A DNA stretch of 64,000 bases from Flavobacteriaceae bacterium. GTDB lineage: Bacteria; Bacteroidota; Bacteroidia; Flavobacteriales; Flavobacteriaceae. The DNA lies in contig JAQWIL010000026.1 in NCBI GenBank assembly GCA_029248885.1, forward strand, positions 1 through 64,000. Reading direction: 5' to 3'. A program made the translations under genes and the position numbers. How positions within the stretch are numbered: the stretch's first letter is position 1; every line of letters starts with the position of its first letter. The notes beneath the pieces were generated by a model that was given only the letters and a program-made list of their open reading frames with translations, was not told the origin of the DNA and made no database searches. Below are positions 47,371 to 55,774 of this stretch, in pieces.

Positions 47371-48819
47371 ATGCTTTTTAATTCTCTAGATTTTGCAATT
47401 TTTTTACCAATTGTATTTTGCGTTTACTGGTTTGTGGCAAAAAACGACACACAGAAGCAAAATTTAGTTATTGTTATTTCAAGTATCGTTTTCTATTGTT
47501 GGTGGGATTGGCGTTTTATGTCATTAGTTTTAATGAGTTCAGTAGTTGATTTTTTAGTAGGTAATCAACTAAAAAATGAAACAAATAGTTTAAAACGAAA
47601 GTCACTGCTTTGGGTTAGCTTGTCAGTTAACCTTGGACTATTGTGCCTCTTTAAATATTTCAACTTCTTTGTCGAAAACTTTATAGAGGTTTTCTCTCTT
47701 TTTGGAAAGGATATCAAGTCAAACACCTTACATCTTATTCTACCATTAGGAATAAGTTTTTATACCTTTCAAACCTTAAGTTACACTATTGACGTGTATA
47801 AAAGGAAATGTGACCCTACCAAAAACTTTATTGCATTCTTTGCATTTGTAAGTTTCTTTCCACAAATTGTTGCTGGACCAATTGAAAGGGCCACAAATTT
47901 ACTTCCTCAGTTCTATAAGTCACGCTCGTTTAATTATCAAGAAGCTGTTGATGGAATGAGGCAAATCCTTTGGGGTTTATTCAAGAAGATTGTCATTGCA
48001 GATAATTGTGGCGGATTTGTTGATGAAATTTTCAATAACTATACCGAATATAATGGTAGCACATTACTGCTAGGTGCCATCTTTTTTGCATTTCAAATTT
48101 ATGGGGATTTCTCAGGGTACTCAGATATTGCAATCGGTAGTTCTAGGTTATTTGGGATAAATCTTAAACAAAATTTTGCTTTTCCCTATTTTTCAAGAGA
48201 CTTTGCCGAGTTTTGGAGACGGTGGCATATCTCACTTTCAAGTTGGTTCAAAGACTATCTTTATATCCCTTTAGGTGGTAGCCGAATAGGGTTATGGCAT
48301 AAAATCAGGAATGTTTTTGTTGTTTTTTTAATAAGTGGTTTTTGGCATGGAGCAAACTGGACATTTATATTTTGGGGTGCTTTGAATGCCATTTATTTTT
48401 TACCCCTACTACTAACAAATAGAAATAGGCGGCATTTAGACACTGTAGCATTCGGAAAACAATTCCCAAGCATGAGAGAACTTATCCAAATTAGTATCAC
48501 TTTTGGACTAACAGTCTTAGCATGGGTATTTTTTCGAGCTGAAACCATAGGGCAAGCATTCCACTTCATTTCGGAGCTGTTTTCTTTTTCTATTTTTGAT
48601 ATTCCTTTTTTTCCTAGAAGAAGACATGCGTTAACATTAATTTCATTAATCATGTTTTTTATAATAATTGAATGGGAAGGACGTGAAAAGCAGTACGCCA
48701 TTGAAAATCTTGGAGTTGATTGGAAACCGATCAAAAGAGGTGTGATATATTTTGCAATTGTTTTTTCAATTTTTTGGTTTGGCGGGAGTGAACAACAATT
48801 TATCTATTTTCAATTTTAG
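47371..48819 (+). CDS. MBOAT-family O-acyltransferase (AlgI-like)
   Basis: A 482-residue polytopic membrane protein with about 10-12 helices. The MBOAT signature runs from RDFAEFWRRWHISLSSWFKD to the active-site His in SGFWHGANWTFIFWG. AlgI-type MBOATs move acetyl groups across the inner membrane for exopolysaccharide O-acetylation. The partner gene follows after 2 nt. Confidence 0.92.
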   Translation: MLFNSLDFAIFLPIVFCVYWFVAKNDTQKQNLVIVISSIVFYCWWDWRFMSLVLMSSVVDFLVGNQLKNETNSLKRKSLLWVSLSVNLGLLCLFKYFNFFVENFIEVFSLFGKDIKSNTLHLILPLGISFYTFQTLSYTIDVYKRKCDPTKNFIAFFAFVSFFPQIVAGPIERATNLLPQFYKSRSFNYQEAVDGMRQILWGLFKKIVIADNCGGFVDEIFNNYTEYNGSTLLLGAIFFAFQIYGDFSGYSDIAIGSSRLFGINLKQNFAFPYFSRDFAEFWRRWHISLSSWFKDYLYIPLGGSRIGLWHKIRNVFVVFLISGFWHGANWTFIFWGALNAIYFLPLLLTNRNRRHLDTVAFGKQFPSMRELIQISITFGLTVLAWVFFRAETIGQAFHFISELFSFSIFDIPFFPRRRHALTLISLIMFFIIIEWEGREKQYAIENLGVDWKPIKRGVIYFAIVFSIFWFGGSEQQFIYFQF

Positions 48820-48821
48820 TT

Positions 48822-49877
48822 ATGAATATTAAAAAATTCATTTTAAAGTCAAGTTTATTTGTCCTCCCTTTTCTACTTTGCCACATCGCTAATCTTCTGT
48901 TTTATGACCCAAATGAAGGAGACTTAATTCGGATTGGGTATATCTACGGCAACTCTTCTCCAATTTCTAGTATTACAAGTCAATACAATCTCCCAAAAAT
49001 GTACACATCTTTGTCAGAACTAGACTTTAATGAAAATAAAAAATTTGATCTGTTTGTCATAGGGGACTCCTTTTCTAATCAAGGTTCAAGATGTTACAAA
49101 AATTTTCTTGCCAATAAAAATATTTCAGTGCTACACGCAGACCCTAAACTTGTTGATGGACGCCCAATTCAATTTACAGTCGAAACATTAAATTCTTCAT
49201 TCTTTGATACCGTAGATGTAGATTATATTGTATTGCAATCTGTTCTTCGGGAATTCAACCAACGGAACGAAAACCTAAATCTAGATCAAAAAATGGATGT
49301 TAATTCCTTGTCAATTCGTTTGAAAAATACATCTAGAGAGTCATGGTTCAACGAAATGTTATTTTTTTCTGATGCAACGGTAAAAGCACCCTTATCATTT
49401 CTTCAGTACAAGCTTTTTTCTAAGACGAAACTTTATGACACCTATCGACTCAGGTCGATAAGAGATGACTTGTTTTCAAATAACCCGAAAGATTTATTAT
49501 TTTATAAAAATGATATTGAAAATATGAACTTTAAAAATGATCCTGCTAGGGTTGCTAACAGTGTCTCCACATTAAACAAAATCCACAGTCTAGCAAAAAA
49601 AAAGGGAATTAAAATCATCGTTTTGATTAGCCCTGACAAATATGATCTTTACTACCCATTTATAGAAAACAAAGAAAATCAACCAGAACCATTATTTTTT
49701 TCTTTCTATGATAATATGTCAAAAAAATATCTTAATGTGGATACTTACTCATTGTTAACAAGTATGATTCAAACAACTAATGATGTATATTTTTATGATG
49801 ATACACACTGGTCTCCTAAAGCAGCTGAAAAAATCGCAGAAGAGATATTCATAACAATTAATAAAGAAAATATGTAA
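48822..49877 (+). CDS. AlgX/AlgJ-like SGNH hydrolase-fold O-acetyltransferase
   Basis: A 351-residue protein with one N-terminal signal-anchor helix (about 7-22). SGNH motif I is FVIGDSFSNQG (Ser near 82), and the Asp-x-x-His of block V is FYDDTHWSPKAA near the C-terminus. It lies directly downstream of the MBOAT gene, the arrangement in which the MBOAT supplies acetyl groups and the periplasmic SGNH enzyme puts them on a polysaccharide. Substrate unknown. Confidence 0.82.
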   Translation: MNIKKFILKSSLFVLPFLLCHIANLLFYDPNEGDLIRIGYIYGNSSPISSITSQYNLPKMYTSLSELDFNENKKFDLFVIGDSFSNQGSRCYKNFLANKNISVLHADPKLVDGRPIQFTVETLNSSFFDTVDVDYIVLQSVLREFNQRNENLNLDQKMDVNSLSIRLKNTSRESWFNEMLFFSDATVKAPLSFLQYKLFSKTKLYDTYRLRSIRDDLFSNNPKDLLFYKNDIENMNFKNDPARVANSVSTLNKIHSLAKKKGIKIIVLISPDKYDLYYPFIENKENQPEPLFFSFYDNMSKKYLNVDTYSLLTSMIQTTNDVYFYDDTHWSPKAAEKIAEEIFITINKENM

Positions 49878-49987
49878 AAAAATATTATGTTTGATTGATT
49901 CGCACCAAATCTATTCTGCAACCATGACAAAACCGTAGCATCAATTCTTATTTTCACTGGCGTATATTGTAAAATTGATTCGAGTTA

Positions 49988-50003
49988 GGTTTTCATGAAA
50001 ACC
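49988..50003. promoter_or_regulatory. Perfect 16-bp palindrome upstream of the HMA-like gene
   Basis: GGTTTTCATGAAAACC is identical to its reverse complement. It lies 41 bp before the ATG at 50045, a usual place for the operator of a dimeric regulator. It could also fold into a 6-bp RNA stem with a CATG loop. Confidence 0.45.
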
Positions 50004-50044
50004 AGATTATAATTGGTGAATTTAAATCTATAAAAATCACAATT

Positions 50045-50305
50045 ATGAGCTTATTATCTGAAAATGTAATCCCAGGAAATCATGGGAAAGTGTTTGGCAC
50101 AAATGCAAAAGAGCCACAAACCCTAGAAAAAATCAAATCTGCTTTAGAGCTAATCGACGGCATCAAGGATGTGATCCTACATCTCGATGTGTATCCGAGA
50201 GAGTTGACCATACATACCTCTAAAATGGTAACCGTTAAAGAAATTGAAGATGCTGTGAAGGCCATTGGCTTTCACGCCATTCCAAAGCATGATTACCCAA
50301 TATGA
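50045..50305 (+). CDS. Small HMA-like (ferredoxin-fold) protein without CxxC
   Basis: An 86-residue cytoplasmic protein. The spacing of strands and helices (LEKIKSALELIDGIKDVIL, ELTIHTSKMVTVKEIEDAV, IGFHAIPKHDYPI) follows the heavy-metal-associated domain, but the metal loop normally bearing CxxC reads GTNAKEPQ and the protein has no cysteine. Metal binding of the usual kind is therefore unlikely. Role unknown; possibly a regulatory or structural relative. Confidence 0.7.
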   Translation: MSLLSENVIPGNHGKVFGTNAKEPQTLEKIKSALELIDGIKDVILHLDVYPRELTIHTSKMVTVKEIEDAVKAIGFHAIPKHDYPI

Positions 50306-50361
50306 GTAAATCTATCTTTTCCTTGGCTTTCAAGTTATGGGTTTTTGCTTTGAAAAAAAGA

Positions 50362-50396
50362 AAAGCATATTCACATTTCATTATGAATTATGCTTT
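50362..50396. terminator. 8-bp inverted repeat, T run on the minus strand
   Basis: AAAGCATA (50362-50369) pairs with TATGCTTT (50389-50396). Read on the minus strand the stem is followed by TCTTTTTTTC, as in an intrinsic terminator, though no minus-strand gene lies upstream. On the plus strand it could still mark the end of the HMA-like transcript. Confidence 0.35.
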
Positions 50397-50522
50397 GTAA
50401 AATGAATTACATTTGAGTTTGAGCTGTCCAAGTCTGCTTAACCTTTGATGATCTTTTTCAATTGCAGCCTTCCTGAATAGCCATTTGATTGTAAATTTCT
50501 TTTTAACCTTAAAACCTAAATC

Positions 50523-51266
50523 ATGAAATCATTTATCAGATCATTCTTCATCACGTTAACACTATTTTTAATGACTTTTGGACATGCCCAGTTCTGGAAC
50601 CATAAAAAAGTAACAGGTAATGGAAATCTAAGCACAAAGACAATCGAAACCCCACCATATGACCACATCAAATCCGTGGGCTTTATGGACGTAAAACTCA
50701 TCCAAGGAAAGGAGGGAGAAATCGCTGTAAAAACTGATGAAAACCTACACGAATGGATTGAAATCAAAGTAAAAAAGAATACTTTGATTTTGGACATCAA
50801 AGACAACGTTAATATTCATACAAAGAAAGGGGTTCATATCACGGTTCCATTTGAAGAGATCTCGGGTGTAAGCTTGGTTGGTTCTGGGGATATCCACACC
50901 GAAGATATGATAAAGACATCTGCATTCGAAACTGAGCTTGTTGGTTCTGGAGACATTGATTTGACAATCCATACATCGATAGTAAAGGCAAAAGTTACGG
51001 GATCAGGCGACATGACATTATCGGGATCTACAGACGCACTTCAGATACATGTGACAGGCAGTGGCGACTTTGATGGAGAGAGTTTAACGTCAAATCGTAC
51101 AGATGTATCCTGTACAGGATCGGGAGATGCTGTGGTCGTTGCCAACACCAATCTAAATGCCAAGATCCATGGTTCTGGAGATATTGAATATAAGGGAACG
51201 CCAAGTCAAAAAGATGTTCGCATATTTGGATCGGGAGATGTTGATCAGCGCACCGATGACTTTTAG
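50523..51266 (+). CDS. Head-GIN domain protein (DUF2807)
   Basis: A 247-residue exported protein (signal MKSFIRSFFITLTLFLMTFG, then HAQ). The rest is a repetitive beta-helix with seven GSGD turns spaced about 17-22 residues apart (for example LVGSGDIHTED, KVTGSGDMTLSG, KIHGSGDIEYKG). DUF2807 proteins are exported and sometimes called putative autotransporter adhesins; the function is not established. No T9SS tail. Confidence 0.88.
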   Translation: MKSFIRSFFITLTLFLMTFGHAQFWNHKKVTGNGNLSTKTIETPPYDHIKSVGFMDVKLIQGKEGEIAVKTDENLHEWIEIKVKKNTLILDIKDNVNIHTKKGVHITVPFEEISGVSLVGSGDIHTEDMIKTSAFETELVGSGDIDLTIHTSIVKAKVTGSGDMTLSGSTDALQIHVTGSGDFDGESLTSNRTDVSCTGSGDAVVVANTNLNAKIHGSGDIEYKGTPSQKDVRIFGSGDVDQRTDDF

Positions 51267-51317
51267 TACTTGCTCTTCAAACTGTCAACAATAGGTGCAA
51301 CAACTCGTTTTGCTGTA

Positions 51318-51350
51318 TTTGCATAAACACGCATGGCTTTTTTATCTTTG
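51318..51350 (+). promoter_or_regulatory. Promoter of yebC, probably leaderless
   Basis: TTTG (51318-51321), a 21-nt spacer and TATCTTTG (51343-51350) match both boxes of the Bacteroidetes promoter. The ATG of yebC begins 6 nt after the last G, so the start of transcription should fall at or next to the start codon. Confidence 0.65.
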
Positions 51351-51355
51351 TGGGC

Positions 51356-52063
51356 ATGGGAAGGGCATTTGAATTTCGCAAAGCACGAAAAATGAAGCGT
51401 TGGTCGGCCATGGCCAAAACCTTCACGCGCATCGGAAAAGATATTGCGATGTCAGTCAGAGATGGCGGATCCAATCCGGAAACCAACTCACGTCTTCGAG
51501 CGGTTATTCAAAATGCCAAAGCCGCCAATATGCCGAAAGACAATATTGAGCGTGCCATCAAACGGGCGTCTGATAAAAGCACCGAAAACTATAAAGAGGT
51601 ACTCTTTGAGGGGTATGGCCCACACGGGATTGCGATTCTGGTCGAAACTGCAACTGACAACAACAACCGAACGGTTGCCAATATCCGTAGCTATTTTAAT
51701 AAGTGTAATGGAAATCTAGGCACCTCTGGATCAGTGGAGTTTATGTTTGATCACACTTGTAATTTTCGCATATCACCCGATGGTTTAGATGTTGAAGAAC
51801 TCGAACTGGAGTTTATTGACCATGGAGTTGATGAAGTGTTTGTCGATGATGATGGGATTTTACTATATGCCCCGTTTGAATATTTTGGCGCCATTCAAAA
51901 AGAACTCGAGCAGCGAGAAATTCCCATTCTTTCTTCTGGCTTTGAACGCATACCAACAACCACCAAATCACTTCCCCCAGAACAGACGGAGGAGGTAGAA
52001 AAATTACTCGAGAAAATTGAAGAGGATGATGACGTACAAAACGTTTATCATACCATGGTCTAG
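51356..52063 (+). CDS. yebC: YebC/PmpR-family regulatory protein
   Basis: A 235-residue protein. Start at the ATG at 51356 (MGRAFEFRKARKMKRWSAMA), the usual bacteroidetal N-terminus; the frame extends only to a GTG two codons earlier. KTFTRIGKDIAMSVRDGG and NNRTVANIRSYFNKCNGNLG are family hallmarks. YebC proteins act as DNA-binding regulators or, as recently shown for some, aid translation of proline stretches; which applies here is unknown. The 3' end overlaps kdsB by 4 bp. Confidence 0.93.
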   Translation: MGRAFEFRKARKMKRWSAMAKTFTRIGKDIAMSVRDGGSNPETNSRLRAVIQNAKAANMPKDNIERAIKRASDKSTENYKEVLFEGYGPHGIAILVETATDNNNRTVANIRSYFNKCNGNLGTSGSVEFMFDHTCNFRISPDGLDVEELELEFIDHGVDEVFVDDDGILLYAPFEYFGAIQKELEQREIPILSSGFERIPTTTKSLPPEQTEEVEKLLEKIEEDDDVQNVYHTMV

Positions 52064-52782
52064 GATATCAATTTTTTGGCGCGTTCCAAATCATCAGGAA
52101 CATCAATTCCCACACCCTCAAATTGTGTTTCGATCATTTGAATTGTTTTTCCCATTTCCAAATACCGAATGGCTTCGATTTGTTCAGCCAATTCCAAGGG
52201 GGTTGGGGCATGCTCGTAAAAATCGATCAATGCATTTTTGCGAAATGCATATACCCCCACATGCTTGTAGAATGTGTTATGGGTTTCTTTTGCTCGTTGG
52301 TGAGGAATGGCAGAACGCGAAAAATACAACGCTCGATTGCATAAGTCTGTGATAACCTTAACAACATTGGGATTGTCTATTTCGTCGGAAATTGGGATCA
52401 TTAATGATGCAAGATCGATATCTTTTTTGGTGTCGGATTTAAATACCTCAATTAGAGACGCTAATCCTTCGGGCCGTATAAATGGCTCATCCCCTTGCAC
52501 ATTGATGACGATATCAACATCCAAATCAAAAACTGCCTCCGCAATGCGGTCACTGCCACATTGATGATCTTTTTGACTGCGAACGACATCACCCCCAAAG
52601 CCCAATACAACCGATTCGATTTCGCTGTTATCAGTGACTATAATTACGCGGTCAAACAAACCCGATTGGCGTACCTTCTCATAGGTGTGTTGGATCACGG
52701 GTTTGCCACACAAGTCGGCAAGTAGTTTACCAGGGAATCGACTGGCAGCATATCGAGCGGGTATGGCGGCAATAACTTTCAT
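52060..52782 (-). CDS. kdsB: 3-deoxy-manno-octulosonate cytidylyltransferase
   Basis: A 240-residue KdsB. The N-terminus KVIAAIPARYAASRFPGKLL carries the nucleotide-binding RxxSxRxPxK loop; NVQGDEPFI is the second signature. It activates Kdo as CMP-Kdo for lipopolysaccharide. It converges with yebC (4-bp overlap) and lies 19 nt downstream of the helicase gene. Confidence 0.96.
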   Translation of the reverse strand: MKVIAAIPARYAASRFPGKLLADLCGKPVIQHTYEKVRQSGLFDRVIIVTDNSEIESVVLGFGGDVVRSQKDHQCGSDRIAEAVFDLDVDIVINVQGDEPFIRPEGLASLIEVFKSDTKKDIDLASLMIPISDEIDNPNVVKVITDLCNRALYFSRSAIPHQRAKETHNTFYKHVGVYAFRKNALIDFYEHAPTPLELAEQIEAIRYLEMGKTIQMIETQFEGVGIDVPDDLERAKKLIS

Positions 52783-52786
52783 ATGA

Positions 52787-52816
52787 CAAAATTAAGACAA
52801 ATCAATCGTTGACAAA
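52787..52816 (-). promoter_or_regulatory. kdsB promoter boxes, probably leaderless
   Basis: On the minus strand TTTG (52816-52813), 18-nt spacer, TAATTTTG (52794-52787), an exact TAnnTTTG box that ends 4 nt before the kdsB ATG. The -33 part lies in the 3' end of the helicase gene. The spacer is slightly short. Confidence 0.45.
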
Positions 52817-54217
52817 GTCTTCTTCTTTAAAACCAATGAGAAATAGGTGTTCAGACGCTCTTGTAATTGCTGTATATAGCCAACGATAATAGTCAGCAGA
52901 AGGCCCATCTGGCAAATACGGTTTTTCAATAAAAACACGCTTCCATTGTCCACCCTGTGCTTTGTGACAGGTTAAGGTATAGGCGAATTTGACCTGTAAA
53001 GCATTAAAAAATAGATTTTTCTTAACCTCTGGATATTGCTTGTATTTCGGTAAATGTGAATAGTCTTGACGAACCTTTTTATACAGTTCATTTGATTGTT
53101 CATAGGTCAATGCATGCCCTTCGGCATCCAAAGCATCTAAAATCAAAACGGTATCAAAAGGGTCTTGATCGGGATAATCAACCATCTTTACATGAACCTT
53201 TGCAAAGCGAAAACCGTATAGCTCCTGAAAAGATAAAATTCGCAAGATTTCAATCACATCACCATTCGCAATAAAGCCCGCTTGACTATCAGGCGTTAGC
53301 CAGAAGTAATTGTTTTTAACCACCAACAGCAGGTCTCCAACTGCCAAGTCATTTTCCAAACTCATGATTTGTGTACGAATTTGACGATTGTACTGATTAG
53401 CCCTTTTATTCGAACGCACAATGATGGTGGTCTCTGTCCGCCCCACTTCTCTGTAGCCATCCTCAAGTGCGCCTTGAATATCATTACCATCCTGCAAATG
53501 GGTAATATCGGTTTTATTTCGAATCAGAAATTGAAAATGATCATCGATATTATTATGCATAAGATTTCTCAAATTCGTGGCATTGTGAAGGATTCCAGAA
53601 AAGGCATCTTGTCGATGAACTTCTGAAAGTTCAGCCTCTGAAACATCAGCAGAAAAATGAAGGGATAAATAGTTTTGGTTTAAAGCTGGACTCTGCTCTT
53701 GTTTTACTGGGGGCAATTGGGCGATGTCGCCCACAAAAACAAGCTTACATTGATGTCCCTGTTGCACATAAGAGATTAAATCTTGCAAAAGTGAACCGTT
53801 TTGAAAAAGTTGAGAAGAAGACTGTTCGTCGCCAATCATGGATGCCTCATCAACAATAAAAACCGCTTTTCTAAACTTGTTTTTCTGCAGGGTAAATTGA
53901 ATTCCGCCTTGCTTATTTTGTTGGGCGAAATAAATTCTTTTATGGATGGTATTGGCCTTGGTTTTGGCATACGTTGACATGACTTTGGCCGCACGACCTG
54001 TTGGTGCCATGAGCACCACTTTATACCCCTGTTTTTGAAGTGGTTTGAGCCAGGAAGCGATTAGGGTTGTCTTACCTGTACCAGCATATCCTTTGAGCAA
54101 AAAAATAGAAGCGGAAGAGTCTTGCTCCACAAAAGCAGAAAATCGGCGAATTGCTTCGATTTGGTCCGCGGTTGGTGGATAAGGGAATTCTTTCTGAACG
54201 TGCTGCTGGAGACTCAT
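52802..54217 (-). CDS. RecD-like superfamily 1 DNA helicase
   Basis: A 471-residue SF1B-type helicase. Walker A GYAGTGKTTLIAS (about 44-56), Walker B VFIVDEASMIGDE, motif III VFVGDIAQLPPV, late motifs TLTCHKAQGGQWKRV and WLYTAITRASEHLFLIG. It is short compared with full RecD2 and lacks the long N-terminal region. It probably works in DNA repair as a 5'-3' helicase; RecB/RecC are not nearby. Confidence 0.9.
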   Translation of the reverse strand: MSLQQHVQKEFPYPPTADQIEAIRRFSAFVEQDSSASIFLLKGYAGTGKTTLIASWLKPLQKQGYKVVLMAPTGRAAKVMSTYAKTKANTIHKRIYFAQQNKQGGIQFTLQKNKFRKAVFIVDEASMIGDEQSSSQLFQNGSLLQDLISYVQQGHQCKLVFVGDIAQLPPVKQEQSPALNQNYLSLHFSADVSEAELSEVHRQDAFSGILHNATNLRNLMHNNIDDHFQFLIRNKTDITHLQDGNDIQGALEDGYREVGRTETTIIVRSNKRANQYNRQIRTQIMSLENDLAVGDLLLVVKNNYFWLTPDSQAGFIANGDVIEILRILSFQELYGFRFAKVHVKMVDYPDQDPFDTVLILDALDAEGHALTYEQSNELYKKVRQDYSHLPKYKQYPEVKKNLFFNALQVKFAYTLTCHKAQGGQWKRVFIEKPYLPDGPSADYYRWLYTAITRASEHLFLIGFKEEDFVND

Positions 54218-54276
54218 GAGTTGATGTGAGCTGTAAAAGTAAGTCCTTTTTCACTTTATCTATTCAAAAAAAATTG

Positions 54277-54284
54277 TAGTTTTG
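54277..54284 (+). promoter_or_regulatory. -7 box (TAGTTTTG) before the DUF3822-rsmD cluster
   Basis: TAGTTTTG matches TAnnTTTG and lies 22 nt before the ATG at 54307. No clear TTG is present at -33. Confidence 0.4.
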
Positions 54285-54306
54285 TTAGCATTCAAATTCA
54301 AAAATC

Positions 54307-54957
54307 ATGAAAGTCGGCATTCAAGCAGTACTCTGGATTTTATGTGTCTTCTTTGCTTATAAAATTTACGACTCCATCAATGGTCCAATCGCATTTAACA
54401 ATATCAAAACCGAACGGTACGCAAAGGTAATTGCGAAACTCAAAGATATCGGAAATGCACAAGCAGCTCACAAAGATATATTGGGATATTATAGCGATAA
54501 TCTTGATAGTCTAGTCGCATTCATTGACACAGCACAATACACCTTAACTCAAAAGAGAGATTCCAGTTATTTGGAGTTTGACAAAGTCTATCGTATAGAT
54601 ATGCTTCGTGAAGTGATTGTCGTTGATACGCTCGGTTTTGCATCTGTAAAAGATTCCTTATTTAACGATTCAGAGCGCTATAAAAATATGATGTATATAC
54701 CCATCAAAGGGCAGGAAGATGCCCGCTTTATGCTCAAAACCGATATTTTGGATAACAACGGCTATCGACTCCCTGTATTTGAAGTCAAAGTCAACAAGGA
54801 TGTTATCCTTCACGATCAAGATAAACACCTTGTCGCTCTCGAAAAAGAAGTTGTCTCTGTTGATGGTGTGAATGGCCCCGAAATAACGCTTGGTTCATTA
54901 ACCGAAGTAAGTACAAGCGGAAATTGGCCAACAACCTATGACTCAGCAAAAGAATAA
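54307..54957 (+). CDS. Membrane-anchored protein of unknown function
   Basis: A 216-residue protein I do not recognise by function. One N-terminal membrane helix (MKVGIQAVLWILCVFFAYKI), then a periplasmic part with RYAKVIAKLKDIGNAQAAHK and GYYSDNLDSLVAFID, a pattern resembling the helical N-terminal part of pseudopilin-like proteins, and a mixed beta C-terminal part. There is no prepilin cleavage site. It overlaps the next gene (DUF3822) by 20 bp and so belongs with the rsmD cluster. Confidence 0.75.
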   Translation: MKVGIQAVLWILCVFFAYKIYDSINGPIAFNNIKTERYAKVIAKLKDIGNAQAAHKDILGYYSDNLDSLVAFIDTAQYTLTQKRDSSYLEFDKVYRIDMLREVIVVDTLGFASVKDSLFNDSERYKNMMYIPIKGQEDARFMLKTDILDNNGYRLPVFEVKVNKDVILHDQDKHLVALEKEVVSVDGVNGPEITLGSLTEVSTSGNWPTTYDSAKE

Positions 54958-55774
54958 TATCGATTCGAATACAAACCATGCATTGTCCATTCTGATCAAT
55001 AGGAGTGGACTTTCTTTTTTGATATCTGACACCAATCGCAATGATGTTATTTCTCTAAAATCTCACGATTTCGTCGATCACTCTCCAGAAGAAGAATTAC
55101 ATCACTTTATTTATAAATACCTCACTGAGCAAGAGGTTATTGGACAGTCTTTTTCAGATGTTCGTGTTTGTGTCGTAAACAACCTTTCTTCTTTTGTGCC
55201 CCTACCCCTATTCGATAAAAACAAAAAAGCCTCATACTTGGAAAGTCATGCAGACGTTAGAAAGCAAGACTATATCTCATTTGATTCCCTACCATCTGCT
55301 CAAGTTGCGAATGTCTATATCCCTTATGTCAATGTAAACAATATGTTGCTCGAGTCATTTGGTAAGTTTTCCTATGTCCATTGCAGTAGCTTACTTCTTG
55401 AAGTCCTGTCCAATCAAGACATTGACAAAAATGAACCTTATTGGTTTGTTCATGTACAGTATGATATGGCCTATTTCTATCTAATGAAAAAGGGGAAACT
55501 GCATTTTTACAATGCTTTCCAGTGGAAGAGTGAAAAAGATTTATTGTACTATACAATGGCGATTGCAAAAGATAATGCGATTGAATTGGAGAAAGCAATC
55601 CTATGGATAAGTGGGCGTGTACGGCCTGGAGACGAAATCCATCAACTCTTGTCAAACTATGTGTACAAGACAAATTTTTTCACCCCTTCTAAAGACCTCC
55701 ATTTTTCGAGTTCAAAACCATTGCACCCACATATCCATACGCTACTACTCGAACTTCCGATATGCGCATTATAG
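54938..55774 (+). CDS. DUF3822 family protein
   Basis: A 278-residue cytoplasmic protein. The order ILINRSGLSFLISD, FSDVRVCVVNNLSSFVPLPLF, AQVANVYIPYVNVNNML and AYFYLMKKGKLHFYNAFQWKSEKD follows DUF3822, an actin/ASKHA-like fold family of Bacteroidetes typically found beside rsmD, as here. Function unknown. It overlaps both neighbours (20 bp upstream, 13 bp into rsmD), implying coupled translation. Confidence 0.8.
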   Translation: MTQQKNNIDSNTNHALSILINRSGLSFLISDTNRNDVISLKSHDFVDHSPEEELHHFIYKYLTEQEVIGQSFSDVRVCVVNNLSSFVPLPLFDKNKKASYLESHADVRKQDYISFDSLPSAQVANVYIPYVNVNNMLLESFGKFSYVHCSSLLLEVLSNQDIDKNEPYWFVHVQYDMAYFYLMKKGKLHFYNAFQWKSEKDLLYYTMAIAKDNAIELEKAILWISGRVRPGDEIHQLLSNYVYKTNFFTPSKDLHFSSSKPLHPHIHTLLLELPICAL

